The translations under genes and the position numbers were made by a program. DNA of 47,027 nt from Shewanella surugensis (lineage in GTDB: Bacteria; Pseudomonadota; Gammaproteobacteria; Enterobacterales; Shewanellaceae). Shown here in pieces: positions 16,858-26,271 of this stretch. Location: positions 1 to 47,027 of the forward strand of contig NZ_JAKIKS010000032.1 of assembly GCF_023284005.1 (NCBI RefSeq). Direction: 5' to 3'. The notes beneath the pieces were generated by a model. The model made no database searches. It worked only from the letters and a program-made list of their open reading frames with translations, and was not told the origin of the DNA. Positions within the stretch are counted from its first letter, which is position 1. Each line of letters starts with the position of its first letter.

Positions 16858-18471
16858 TTATTTGCAAATATTCGCTTGGGTATACCACGCGCCTATTTGA
16901 CAGCTCGTTCCAGCTTCGCAATGCTCATCGATTTCACAATAACACTCCCCTCTCGCATTACAGCCTGGCGTGCGATAATTATCCAATCCATCATCGCCTT
17001 TGGCTCGCTCCCAGAAAGGGTTAGTGAAAACGTTATGAGGATCCATTTGATTTTTGAACGCTAAAAAATCATCCCACTTTTCAAATTTCTCTGGAATATT
17101 TTCAAAAATCGCTACAGAATTCTTCCCCCAATGTGGTCTACCACCGTATTTTCGAATAGACATTTGCTCAATCTCAAGATTCACAAAATAATTTTTGGGC
17201 ACCGCATTGCCCTCCTGTCTTAAGGTATATTCTATGCCTAAATAAGCCGTATCACGGCCTGCATTCATGCCAAGATAACTTGATGATGCCTTACCAAAAC
17301 GAAAGTAAATGCCATTTAATGGGAAACAGGTTTTCTCGTGAGAAGCAAGCACTTCCCTGACATCACGGATCCAATTGGGTAATTGCGTCAATGGGATCGC
17401 AATTTCTTGCAAAGCAATGGGTAAGTTGTCCCATACACAAGCATCGGTTGCTTTACACTCAAAATACTGCATGCGATCAGACTCACCCACAGGGCTAGCA
17501 ACCACCCCCCCTGAGTCAAAATCTCTAAAATACGAGGTATCACGCGCACCATAGCGAATTTTTGTCGCTAGGCACTGTAACCCCGAACCTGGAACCTCAT
17601 GTAACGCATCAAACAACAAACCAAAGAAGTACTCTTGTATATCAGAGACATCAGCTTGAGCATTATAGGCATTACCTAGTGTTTCTAACGGCACTTCATT
17701 GTACAACGTCGTGGCATAACGACCAATACCGGGAAACCACGCAATGTTTGCCGAGTAATTATCACGCGCAATATCTAATATGATATCCTCAAGCCCATCA
17801 TCACTCCTATAACCTTGTACATCTGCACTCACCTTAAAGCCTGGCTCAAGCTGAATGGTCGCTTCAACAACCACACCTAACACCCCAAGATTAACGCGTG
17901 CCGCATTCAACGCTTCCCCTGTGAGGGTCCGTACCTCACCCAGCCCATCAACTATTTTCATCTGAGTAATATAATCAGCCAACATGTTACTTTTCTTCGT
18001 TAAAGTAGAACCATGCGTCCCACTGCCTAACATGCCTCCAATCGTGAAAATACCCAATTCTGTGACCATATTAACGCTAAGTTCTTGGCTACGCAGAAAG
18101 TCATTCAAATCGTTAAAGCGCATTCCACCTTGTACCGTGACGGTCATACTGCTCGCATCGAAGGCCACTATATTGTTCATATTTTCCAAAGTGATCTGTA
18201 CTTGACCGTCACCCACACAAGCGGCATCAATTTGACTGGCAAACTTTCGGTTGCCTGTCATCACTTTTTGCCCTTCATTGAGGGCCGCTAATACCACTTG
18301 TTGAACTTCTTCAACAGAACGAGGCGCATGAATAACGGCAGGGTGGCATTCATAGCTATTTTGATAATTGGATAGTGTCTCTGTTGGATTTTCTGTGGAA
18401 TACAATCCAAAAGACAGACCAATCACACTGATCAATCCTACGATCCCCAACACACTCTTTTTCAACTTCAT
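16858..18471 (-). CDS. exported FAD-dependent oxidase of the aldonolactone oxidase (ALO/GULO) type
   Basis: This is a VAO/PCMH-fold flavoprotein of about 537 residues. It has an N-terminal signal or membrane anchor (residues about 5-25), the FAD domain with GGMLGSGTHGST, and the ALO-like C-terminal domain with GGRPHWGK and a final MDPHNVF. After this comes an extra tail with seven cysteines in the last 35 residues (CNARGECYCEIDEHCEAGTS, then C and C). The usual GHS loop of ALO/GULO enzymes reads TGNRKFASQ here, so the covalent-FAD histidine appears to be missing. The start at 18471 is chosen because AAGGGGG lies 6 bases upstream of it and would abut the first ATG. It lies 106 bp downstream of the carotenoid-oxygenase-like gene on the same strand, probably in one operon. 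The substrate is unknown. Confidence 0.75.
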   Translation of the reverse strand: MKLKKSVLGIVGLISVIGLSFGLYSTENPTETLSNYQNSYECHPAVIHAPRSVEEVQQVVLAALNEGQKVMTGNRKFASQIDAACVGDGQVQITLENMNNIVAFDASSMTVTVQGGMRFNDLNDFLRSQELSVNMVTELGIFTIGGMLGSGTHGSTLTKKSNMLADYITQMKIVDGLGEVRTLTGEALNAARVNLGVLGVVVEATIQLEPGFKVSADVQGYRSDDGLEDIILDIARDNYSANIAWFPGIGRYATTLYNEVPLETLGNAYNAQADVSDIQEYFFGLLFDALHEVPGSGLQCLATKIRYGARDTSYFRDFDSGGVVASPVGESDRMQYFECKATDACVWDNLPIALQEIAIPLTQLPNWIRDVREVLASHEKTCFPLNGIYFRFGKASSSYLGMNAGRDTAYLGIEYTLRQEGNAVPKNYFVNLEIEQMSIRKYGGRPHWGKNSVAIFENIPEKFEKWDDFLAFKNQMDPHNVFTNPFWERAKGDDGLDNYRTPGCNARGECYCEIDEHCEAGTSCQIGAWYTQANICK

Positions 18472-18576
18472 TTTCATCCCCCTTGATTTTTGTGTTTGAA
18501 TAAAGCGTTAAGTAAATTCATTTATTAATTCATCAGATGCATTCAGTAATACTCATGTTTTAAGTGAGCTAATGTG

Positions 18577-20424
18577 TTAAGTAAACTGGGGCAGTATATA
18601 AGTCGTTAATATGTCTTGAACTTCACTAGAATGGCAGGGCATTTTATCTAAGAAATGTTGGCCTATATTCGACTTATAGGCTGTCACAGGACGCGGGCCA
18701 ATACTGGGCACCCAGAGAGCATGGTTTGTCGTCGCAAAACTCAGTTCACGACTCCCCAGAATACACACAGGTCCTTGGCCTAAGTTCTGTGCATCAAAAA
18801 TCCATAATTCCTTACCATTATTCTCCACTTGCGTTGGATTTTTCCGCACCACAAAAGTCAACACATAACCTTCATTTTGCGCACTCGAACCCACCGCCGA
18901 CATAAATTGTGGCGTTCGCATGACACAGTCTTCAGGGAATTGATAACTGTCACTAATCGTCATGCTATTGCAATCCATATGGATCAATGCAGACGGTATA
19001 GCCGCTTGCGGCAAGCTGTCATTGGTGCAATACCGATTAGGGTAGTCTTCGTAGGCTTTCGCCACTCTTTTCACTAAATGCTCTGGACGATAACCAATGG
19101 CAGACCAGTAGATATGCTCAAAAGTGTCTGGAAATTGAAAGTGTCCTCGGTAAGCAGGATCATTCATATCCCAACATAAATGCTCATCACGTATAATAGA
19201 AAAGTCGGCTTTAATTTCAGTTGCGCTCAGCACATTCACTTGAATTCGAGCCCGAACTAAACCGCCTACATCGACGGGTGCTGCAGGGTACCCAGCAATA
19301 TTCTCATCGACACGGCCACCAAAAAACAATTGCTCCCAGTCAAATTGAGGCTCAGATTTATCCATCGCCCCTAAATACTGACCATATAACGTCACCACAT
19401 TGCTATCATCATTGTAATTGCACATGATGTCAGAAGTATCAAAATCAAGCTCGAGATAATCAGCCAGAACATCAACATGTCCCGCAATAAGATCCGCTTT
19501 TCGAATGATCCATACGGGTGTACGATGCTGTTGAGGCGTAACACTTCTGAAGCCTAAAATGCGTGAATTTTCTACCCTAGCAGCGGTTTCAAAAATTAAA
19601 ACAAACTGCCTAGTCACACTTAACGAATGTGATGTAGCTGAAATATAAGCATTACTACCATTACGCAACTTAACTTGCCACGATTCAAACGGCCCTTCTT
19701 CATCCCAACGAATGAGTTGAATAAAACCATTACGCGTACCACTATCTCCCGCATTCCCCCCATAATTAATGGTGAAGCACTCTTGTGTTTCTAAATCAAA
19801 GTAGGGGTGCCCCGTCGTTCTAATTTGAGGGAATAACCATTTATCGGGAGACAACACATCGGCAAAAGGCGGTAAACTGGTTTTCCACTCCGATATTTCA
19901 CCTATTGGCGTCACTAATTCTAACGTCGTCGCATCAAATTCAAACGGCATCCCCCCTTCATAACTTAATGCAAAACGGTTATTACCCATATAGTTGGGCG
20001 CAGTATTACAGTAATTCATAAAACCCAAATTCATACTGAAATACACAGTGCCGCCTAATAGAGAGAACTTATCAAATAAACCGGTGACATGTTCTTGCAT
20101 AATAGCCGAAGGAGTATTAATCATTTTGCGCGTAAAAGAGACGCGCGCATGACTGAAATCGATACGGGTTAACGCCCCTCTTCCATTTGGCGTTAATTGA
20201 TCGACCTCTAAAGGGATCCCCTCACACATGAAAATATGCCCATAAATGTCATCGGGTAATTGTCCAAACAAAATATCTAATTCACCCGATTGCGCTGACA
20301 AACTGGCATTCATGATAGAAGTAGGGAAACTGGAACCATCCATTGGCGTACTTTCACTCGACAAACCAATAGTGGGTAATGCAGAAAGTGCACAAGCACT
20401 TTTAATAAAGTCTCTTCGATTCAT
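18577..20424 (-). CDS. exported carotenoid-cleavage-oxygenase family protein (RPE65/CCO)
   Basis: The start at 20424 gives MNRRDFIKSACALSALPTIG, a twin-arginine-like export signal, and a 615-residue protein. The upstream in-frame part lacks a ribosome-binding site. The body follows the seven-bladed carotenoid/stilbene oxygenase family, which cleaves conjugated double bases with Fe(II) and O2. It has HPYFDLETQECFTINYGG (His206), SHSLSVTRQFVLIFE (His266), and the late ELWIFDAQ, then TNHALWVPS (His568). Where the third iron-binding His is expected, the sequence is SDIMCNYNDD (about 331-340) with no His. Residues 590-600 (KMPCHSS) may add another ligand. It is followed by an FAD-oxidase gene. Function: probably oxidation of a polyene or stilbene-like compound in the periplasm, but this is inference. 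Confidence 0.72.
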   Translation of the reverse strand: MNRRDFIKSACALSALPTIGLSSESTPMDGSSFPTSIMNASLSAQSGELDILFGQLPDDIYGHIFMCEGIPLEVDQLTPNGRGALTRIDFSHARVSFTRKMINTPSAIMQEHVTGLFDKFSLLGGTVYFSMNLGFMNYCNTAPNYMGNNRFALSYEGGMPFEFDATTLELVTPIGEISEWKTSLPPFADVLSPDKWLFPQIRTTGHPYFDLETQECFTINYGGNAGDSGTRNGFIQLIRWDEEGPFESWQVKLRNGSNAYISATSHSLSVTRQFVLIFETAARVENSRILGFRSVTPQQHRTPVWIIRKADLIAGHVDVLADYLELDFDTSDIMCNYNDDSNVVTLYGQYLGAMDKSEPQFDWEQLFFGGRVDENIAGYPAAPVDVGGLVRARIQVNVLSATEIKADFSIIRDEHLCWDMNDPAYRGHFQFPDTFEHIYWSAIGYRPEHLVKRVAKAYEDYPNRYCTNDSLPQAAIPSALIHMDCNSMTISDSYQFPEDCVMRTPQFMSAVGSSAQNEGYVLTFVVRKNPTQVENNGKELWIFDAQNLGQGPVCILGSRELSFATTNHALWVPSIGPRPVTAYKSNIGQHFLDKMPCHSSEVQDILTTYILPQFT

Positions 20425-20760
20425 TTTCTTTTTGCCTAAATAAAATGATGATATAAAAAGAGCTCGCCAGACTTCTTTAGCGCTCAATAATGCACGACTT
20501 TAAACTTAAGAAAAAGAAAACACAATAAACTAATACCAGTGAGGGAATTAATTAAAACGGGTGTAAATAAAAAACAAACATTCTTTAAAGCTATAAAAGT
20601 AAAAGTAAAAACAAAATAAACAAACAATAAGCAGACTTAATATATCATTAATAAAAAAAACAGATGCAGCATGAAGATTAAAAGACAACATTATAATAAA
20701 CAGTATTTTAATTATTATCGTTTTACATTATTCAACCGATAAATAATTTTAAAAAATAAT

Positions 20761-20800
20761 AAAAAACAATAAAAAATGGCTATCAACAAGCGACAGCCAT
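20761..20800 (-). terminator. intrinsic terminator of pmbA
   Basis: On the minus strand ATGGCTGTC pairs with GATAGCCAT (20792-20800 with 20776-20784, one G-T pair) around a seven-base loop. It is followed at once by TTTTTTATTGTTTTTT. This is a textbook intrinsic terminator about 60-100 bases past the pmbA stop codon. Confidence 0.85.
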
Positions 20801-20818
20801 ACTAAAGTCTACATTCCT

Positions 20819-20852
20819 ATACTATTTTCTCATTGAGTAGAGAAAATAGTAT
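20819..20852 (-). repeat. 13-bp perfect stem-loop just after pmbA
   Basis: ATACTATTTTCTC (20819-20831) pairs perfectly with GAGAAAATAGTAT (20840-20852) around ATTGAGTA. It lies 8 bases after the pmbA stop codon and before the main terminator. No T tract follows on either strand, so it may protect the mRNA 3' end rather than terminate. Confidence 0.6.
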
Positions 20853-20860
20853 TATATTAT

Positions 20861-22201
20861 TTAATTACCCGCGACTGTCATATCACTTAATAATATTCCA
20901 CCCGTTCTAATTGATGAACGTAAATCTCTATCCTTAGCAACAGCAACCATATTTTTATACATATCTTTCAAATTACCCGCAATGGTAATTTCTTCAACTG
21001 GATATAAAATCACACCATTTTCCACATAAAAACCGGCAGCACCCCGAGAATAATCCCCAGTCACCCCGTTAACACCTTGGCCCATCACTTCTGTGATCAA
21101 TAAACCCGTATTCATTTCTTTAATCAATTGAGAAAATGTCTGTCCGGTATCAGATAAGGTCCAGTTGTAAATACCACCCGCATGCCCCGTATTGGTCATC
21201 CCTAATTTTCGAGCAGAATAACTGGTTAATAAGTAACTGGCTAAGCGGCCATTATCTATAATCTTTCTATCGACTGTCGCCACACCTTCAGAGTCAAAAT
21301 TAGCACTCGATAATCCGCCTAGTAAATGAGGCTGCTCAGCGATGCTAAACCACTCTGGAAAAATATCGGTATCAAGCGCATCTTGCAAAAAGCTTGAATT
21401 ACGGTACAAACTCCCCCCACTAATGGCCCCCACCAAATGTCCCATTAACCCTGTGGCAATTTCTGGACTGAACAGGATAGGTAGCTTTATTGTCGCCATT
21501 TTTCGAGCATATAAACGATCAACCGTTTTCTCAGCCGCTTTTTGACCAATAATCTCTGGAGACACTAATGCATCAAATTGTCTTGCAACCGTATAATCAT
21601 AATCTCGCTGCATCTTATCTTCAGCTTCAGCAATCACGACACAGCTCAAACTATAACGTGAGCTCGCCTCTCCCTGTAAGAAACCATGACTATTGCCATA
21701 AACCTTAAAACCTGTATGCGCATTCACATTCGCACCATCAGATGTTTTAATCTGCTTATCGGCTTCCAAGGCTGCGGTTTCTGCACGAATAGCCAACTTT
21801 GCTAAGGCTTCAGGGGTAACCTCTTCAGGGTAATACAGCTCTAGATCACGAAACTCTGCTGCCATCCGCTCTTTATCGGCCAAGCCACTAAACGTATCTT
21901 CAGAAGTAAAACGAGCAATGCCATCAGCCGCTTTCACGGCTTCTTTGATCGCTTCAGGACTCAAATCTGATGTCGATGAGCTGCCTTTACAACCGCCACG
22001 ATATAAGGTGATCCCTAAGGCACCATCTTTATTAAACTCAACGGTTTCGACTTCTTTTAATCGAGTGGAAACAGACAAACCTTGCTGTTTACTGATCGCC
22101 ACTTCGGCGGCACTCGAGCCTAAACTCGCGGCATATTCAAGCGCCATAGAAACGGCATTTTTCAGGGGGGCTAATTCAATATCAATGCTAGATGAAGACA
22201 C
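20861..22201 (-). CDS. pmbA: PmbA (TldE), TldD/TldE protease subunit
   Basis: The 446-residue protein matches the PmbA/TldE family in length and features: EVAISKQQGLSVSTRLKEVE near the start, GGCKGSSSTSDLS, and VNGVTGDYSRGAAGFYVENG in the C-terminal part. PmbA pairs with TldD to form a heterodimeric metalloprotease that opens unfolded peptides. It is known for microcin B17 maturation and CcdA degradation. PmbA itself lacks the zinc site. tldD is not in this window. The start is GTG with GAG about 8 bases upstream. It is divergent from darP (yjgA), a conserved pairing. Confidence 0.93.
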   Translation of the reverse strand: MSSSSIDIELAPLKNAVSMALEYAASLGSSAAEVAISKQQGLSVSTRLKEVETVEFNKDGALGITLYRGGCKGSSSTSDLSPEAIKEAVKAADGIARFTSEDTFSGLADKERMAAEFRDLELYYPEEVTPEALAKLAIRAETAALEADKQIKTSDGANVNAHTGFKVYGNSHGFLQGEASSRYSLSCVVIAEAEDKMQRDYDYTVARQFDALVSPEIIGQKAAEKTVDRLYARKMATIKLPILFSPEIATGLMGHLVGAISGGSLYRNSSFLQDALDTDIFPEWFSIAEQPHLLGGLSSANFDSEGVATVDRKIIDNGRLASYLLTSYSARKLGMTNTGHAGGIYNWTLSDTGQTFSQLIKEMNTGLLITEVMGQGVNGVTGDYSRGAAGFYVENGVILYPVEEITIAGNLKDMYKNMVAVAKDRDLRSSIRTGGILLSDMTVAGN

Positions 22202-22673
22202 AAACGTACTCTATAAGTTAGCGGGAATACCTTTAGCATAACAAACCATAAAACCAATCACATTAAATAATGCCGTTTTCAATGCGCAGTACAATTCCCC
22301 CCCTAAGGACGGTTGATCTTTGGGGATTAAATTATGCTAGGAATAAAAGCATTTTAATCACGGCGTAGAGGATGCAAGCTCACATTCTAAGCCCATTCTC
22401 TACAATAAAGAGAAAAATACGCTTAGCCAAATCCTTCGGACAACCTTTGTGGCTCCTTTCTACTGCGTTATCGCTTAGTTATGATCGACCCCATGAATGG
22501 GGAAGGTAGAACGACGTTTGAACCCAAGTCGAGAACAACGACACCACACAAGCCCCAACCTGTATAAACAACCCATAAATTGCTGCATAAATCATCACCA
22601 AAGAGCAACAGCCCCTAGTGTGAACAGGGGTAAAATGCTAGAATAGGGCTAGATTTAGTTAGAGATTTTTTAT
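22202..22673. other. pmbA-darP divergent intergenic region
   Basis: This 471-bp spacer is long for two core genes. It has no supported gene. Near the right end is a small hairpin (CCCCT 22612-22616 with AGGGG 22626-22630) followed by an extended -10-like box. The middle (about 22370-22560) looks like degraded sequence that I could not identify. Confidence 0.5.
22636..22644 (+). promoter_or_regulatory. candidate extended -10 promoter element for darP
   Basis: TGCTAGAAT matches the extended -10 pattern TGnTATAAT at five of six hexamer positions, about 30 bases before the darP ATG. No good -35 hexamer lies 17 bases upstream, as expected if the TG extension compensates. Confidence 0.4.
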
Positions 22674-23216
22674 ATGAACATTGTTGGCGACTCAGAACAC
22701 TTTAAACAACCTTATGATCAAAATGACGATTATGTCAGTCGAGCTGAAACTAAGCGCGAAATAGCCATCTACCAAGATCTGGGTAAACGCCTTGTATCAT
22801 TAAGTAAAAGCCAACTAGAAAAGTTGGATCTCGATGAGTTATTGTACGATAACGTTTTGAAAGCAAAAACCATTAAAATCAATACCGAAGCTCATCGCCG
22901 CCAATTTCAGTTTATTGGTAAAATCATGCGTTATGAAGATATTGATGCTCTGCAAATTGCGCTTAAAAATGTATTGAATCAAAATCACAATGAGAGCGCC
23001 AAAACCAATGTTGCCGATAAAACCCGTAATCAGTTATTAACGGAAGGCGATAGTGCCATTCAGTCATTACTGGAACAATATCCGCAATTCGAAAGACAAA
23101 AATTGAGGCAGCTAGTTCGCCAAACCAATAAAGAATTAGCCAAGAATCCAGACATCAATGAGTCTAAAACAGCCAAAGACTTTAGTATCTACTTACGCAA
23201 TGAAATAAACAGCTAA
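22674..23216 (+). CDS. darP: DarP (YjgA), 50S ribosome assembly factor
   Basis: This 180-residue, highly charged helical protein is a clear YjgA-family member: DDYVSRAETKREIAIYQDLG near the start, then EAHRRQFQFIGKIMR in the centre and a Lys/Arg-rich C-terminal helix pair. It is known in E. coli to act late in maturation of the large ribosomal subunit. There is no signal peptide. The ribosome-binding site is weak (TTAGAGA). Its place opposite pmbA is conserved in many gammaproteobacteria. Confidence 0.92.
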   Translation: MNIVGDSEHFKQPYDQNDDYVSRAETKREIAIYQDLGKRLVSLSKSQLEKLDLDELLYDNVLKAKTIKINTEAHRRQFQFIGKIMRYEDIDALQIALKNVLNQNHNESAKTNVADKTRNQLLTEGDSAIQSLLEQYPQFERQKLRQLVRQTNKELAKNPDINESKTAKDFSIYLRNEINS

Positions 23217-23248
23217 TTGGTGTGAAAAGGATGTTCATTTAAGCTGAT

Positions 23249-23305
23249 ATTAATTAAAAACAGCAGTAAGAGGTTAATCGCTTCTTTATTCTGTTTTTAA
23301 TTAAT
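23249..23305 (+). terminator. 15-bp inverted repeat after darP
   Basis: ATTAATTAAAAACAG (23249-23263) and CTGTTTTTAATTAAT (23291-23305) are perfect complements with a 27-base loop, starting 32 bases after the darP stop. The T-rich 3' arm followed by GTTTT could work as a terminator, though the long loop is unusual. Confidence 0.45.
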
Positions 23306-23421
23306 GTTTTACCTTATTCGTCTTCATTTATATATCGCTCCATCCCTAACATGTTTTAAACTCAGTGGCATCAATCCATGCTAATCTTTTCTCTTAACGG
23401 AAAAAGTCTATCGGGATCGAG

Positions 23422-24591
23422 ATGCCAAGCTCAGACATGGATTTACATTTTAGTCGTCATTACGCCAGTAGCAAACAGCTCAAACAAAAAGCCCATCGAC
23501 GCGTGCCTAAATTTGCCTATGATTATTTAATTGAAGGTTGTATGGATGATATTGGTCTAATGCGAAATCGACAAGCCATAAACGCTATCACCTTTAAACC
23601 CACTTATATTCAACCTCGCATTGATGTCGATACTAATGTCTCACTGTTTGGTCATACTTATAGTGCCCCTTTCGGCATCGCTCCTATTGGTTTACAAGGC
23701 CTAATGTGGCCGAACGCACCGATTATTCTCGCCAAAGCCGCATACAAACATAATATTCCTTATATTTTAAGTACGGTGTCATCGGAATCATTAGAGCAAA
23801 TCGCCGAAGCCACCCATGGCCAAGCTTGGTATCAATTATATAACCCGACTGATCCACATATTCGTGATGACATCATTGATAGACTCAAAGTCATGCAATA
23901 TAAAACCTTAGTCGTCACTATTGATATGCCCACCTTTGGCTTTCGCCCTAGAGATTTTAATAATGGCCTCGCGATGCCCCCCAAGCTGACGCTGAAAAAT
24001 GTCTATCAAGCTGCCATCAAACCCACATGGAGTATTAACACCCTCAAACAAGGCATCCCCCAATTTAAAAATTTAACCCCTTATATGGAAACTGGTAATC
24101 AAAAACAAGAGCTCACTGAACTAATGAATACCGCTACCATGGGCTGGCTGGATTTTGACAGCCTTAAAACTATCCGCGATGCATGGCCAGGTAACTTAGT
24201 GATAAAAGGAATCATGAGCGAGCATGATTTACAACAAGCAATTAAATTGGGCTGTGACGGGGTAATATTCTCCAATCATGGCGCAAGACAACTCGATTTT
24301 GGTGAATCTCCGCTATCCCCCATGACCCAATTAAATGAGCGCTATCAAGATAAAATGACCATTATGATGGACAGCGGCCTACGTTCAGGTTCAGATATCG
24401 CTGGCACACTCGCATTAGGCGCACAGTTTACCTTTCTTGGTAGGCTTTTCATGTACAGTGTCTGTGCACTTGGCGATGAAGGCGGGCAACACGCCATTGC
24501 CATGCTCAAAGCTCAACTGACACAAGTCATGCAACAAGTGGGCACAGCAAATATTGAAGAGCTAAAAGGCAAGGCTTCACTAAGGCCATAA
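23422..24591 (+). CDS. FMN-dependent alpha-hydroxy-acid dehydrogenase (L-lactate dehydrogenase/LldD family)
   Basis: This 389-residue TIM-barrel flavoenzyme of the lactate/glycolate/mandelate oxidase family has the FMN-domain opening PKFAYDYLIEGCMDD, the substrate/FMN strand APFGIAPIGLQGLMWP, and the active-site SNHGARQLD (His286 as base, Arg289 for the carboxylate). It also has MMDSGLRSGSDIAGTLALGA for FMN phosphate. It oxidises an L-2-hydroxy acid, most likely L-lactate, feeding electrons to the quinone pool if membrane bound. The middle insertion differs from E. coli LldD, so the substrate is not certain. A second ATG five codons in is also possible; GGGATCGAG precedes the first. It stands alone, with no lactate permease nearby. 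Confidence 0.85.
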   Translation: MPSSDMDLHFSRHYASSKQLKQKAHRRVPKFAYDYLIEGCMDDIGLMRNRQAINAITFKPTYIQPRIDVDTNVSLFGHTYSAPFGIAPIGLQGLMWPNAPIILAKAAYKHNIPYILSTVSSESLEQIAEATHGQAWYQLYNPTDPHIRDDIIDRLKVMQYKTLVVTIDMPTFGFRPRDFNNGLAMPPKLTLKNVYQAAIKPTWSINTLKQGIPQFKNLTPYMETGNQKQELTELMNTATMGWLDFDSLKTIRDAWPGNLVIKGIMSEHDLQQAIKLGCDGVIFSNHGARQLDFGESPLSPMTQLNERYQDKMTIMMDSGLRSGSDIAGTLALGAQFTFLGRLFMYSVCALGDEGGQHAIAMLKAQLTQVMQQVGTANIEELKGKASLRP

Positions 24592-24849
24592 TCATAAATT
24601 AAAAAGCCTGAAACGATACACTCAATTCAGGGTGCTAATCATCAAGAATGATACCCTGTAAAAAATATCGCAACGCTTTTTAACGCTAGGATAAAAACAC
24701 CTTATTGATCTTAATCAAAGAAAGTCCCATTATGCTTAAATATAAGTCAGAAATATTTGATTCCCCCTCAAACGTAAAGTAGGATTCTGCGGCTTTTACA
24801 GTTAACCCACTGTAGTCTGCCTTGTAAGTACTATTTCATTGAGGTCATT

Positions 24850-26229
24850 ATGTTTAAACCGGAGTTATTATCGCCTGCTGGTACGTTAAAAAATATGCAT
24901 TACGCCTTTGCTTATGGTGCCGATGCGGTCTATGCCGGACAGCCCCGATATAGCTTAAGAGTCCGCAATAATGACTTTAGTTTGGAGAACCTAAAAATAG
25001 GCATTAAAGAAGCGCATGCATTGAATAAAAAGCTGTATGTCGTGAGTAATATTGCTCCACACAACGGTAAGCTTAAAACTTATATAAAAGACATGCTGCC
25101 AGTCATTCACATGCAGCCTGATGCACTTATTATGTCCGATCCTGGTCTTATTATGATGGTAAGGGAGGCTTTTCCTGAGCAAGACATTCATTTATCAGTG
25201 CAAGCCAATGCTGTTAATTGGGCATCAGTTAAATTTTGGCAGCAACAAGGCATTAAACGAGTTATTTTATCCCGTGAATTATCCCTTGATGAAATTGAAG
25301 AAATACGTCAACGTTGCCCCGATATTGAACTCGAGGTTTTTGTTCATGGTGCACTCTGTATGGCCTATTCTGGCCGCTGCTTATTATCGGGCTATATCAA
25401 TAAACGCGATCCTAATCAAGGTACCTGCACGAACGCTTGTCGCTGGAAATACGATGTCCATACCGCAAAAGAAAACCACAATGGCGACATTATTGCAGTC
25501 AACCCTGATGTTCAACTCCATACACCCACTTTAGGCGAGCGCCAACATAAAAATCAACCCAGTGATGAGATAGTCTTATTACAAGAAGCGGAGCGTCCGA
25601 GTGAATATATGCCCGCATTTGAAGATGAGCACGGTACTTACATCATGAACTCTAAAGATCTACGCGCGATCCAACATGTAGAGCGATTAACAAAAATGGG
25701 TATCGATTCATTGAAAATTGAAGGGCGCACTAAATCTTTTTACTATGTGGCGCGCACCGCACAACTTTACCGTCAAGCCATTGAAGATGCCGCTGCTGGC
25801 AAAGACTTTAATCGCACCTTGATGAATAATTTAGAAGGCTTAGCCCATAGAGGTTATACCGAAGGCTTCCTGCGTCGTCATACCCATGATGAATATCAAA
25901 ACTATGATTATGGCTACTCGATAAGTGATACCCAGCAATTTGTCGGCGAATTTACTGGGAAGTATAATGAGTTAGGCATGGCGGAAGTCGATGTCAAAAA
26001 TAAATTTTCAGTGGGTGACAGTGTTGAAATGATGACCCCTCAAGGTAACCTCACTCTCACCATAAACACGCTTTTAAATCGAAAAGGAAAAACGGTAACG
26101 GCAGGATTAGGCTCGGGTCACTTTGTCTTTTTCGCCTTACCTGAAAATATTAGTGTAAACAAAGCCGTATTACTTCGCAACTTACCTCAAGGGCAAGATA
26201 CCCGCAATCCACATCAGCAAGTAGGTTAA
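24850..26229 (+). CDS. trhP: TrhP (YegQ), peptidase-U32-family tRNA hydroxylation protein
   Basis: This 459-residue U32-family protein begins PELLSPAGTLKNMHYAFAYG. It has the U32 signature ELEVFVHGALCMAYSGRC, and Cys170, Cys177, Cys193 and Cys197 form the probable iron-sulfur site, followed by RWKYDV. TrhP makes 5-hydroxyuridine at tRNA position 34 using prephenate; the annotation 'protease' is historical. GAGG lies 5 bases before the ATG. A small ferredoxin gene follows 42 bp downstream, which fits an electron or cluster partner. Length matches E. coli YegQ. Confidence 0.92.
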   Translation: MFKPELLSPAGTLKNMHYAFAYGADAVYAGQPRYSLRVRNNDFSLENLKIGIKEAHALNKKLYVVSNIAPHNGKLKTYIKDMLPVIHMQPDALIMSDPGLIMMVREAFPEQDIHLSVQANAVNWASVKFWQQQGIKRVILSRELSLDEIEEIRQRCPDIELEVFVHGALCMAYSGRCLLSGYINKRDPNQGTCTNACRWKYDVHTAKENHNGDIIAVNPDVQLHTPTLGERQHKNQPSDEIVLLQEAERPSEYMPAFEDEHGTYIMNSKDLRAIQHVERLTKMGIDSLKIEGRTKSFYYVARTAQLYRQAIEDAAAGKDFNRTLMNNLEGLAHRGYTEGFLRRHTHDEYQNYDYGYSISDTQQFVGEFTGKYNELGMAEVDVKNKFSVGDSVEMMTPQGNLTLTINTLLNRKGKTVTAGLGSGHFVFFALPENISVNKAVLLRNLPQGQDTRNPHQQVG

Positions 26230-26271
26230 TGACAAAACGAACAGTATAAAAACGAATAGCAGAAAAAGATC

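Larger units (their letters stand above)
20425..20860. other. very AT-rich spacer with two hairpins at its right end
   Basis: No gene is supported in these 436 bp. The left part must hold the promoter of the carotenoid-oxygenase-like gene. The right part holds two hairpins just past pmbA, listed separately. Long A/T runs make chance promoter-like strings common, so none is called. Confidence 0.5.
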
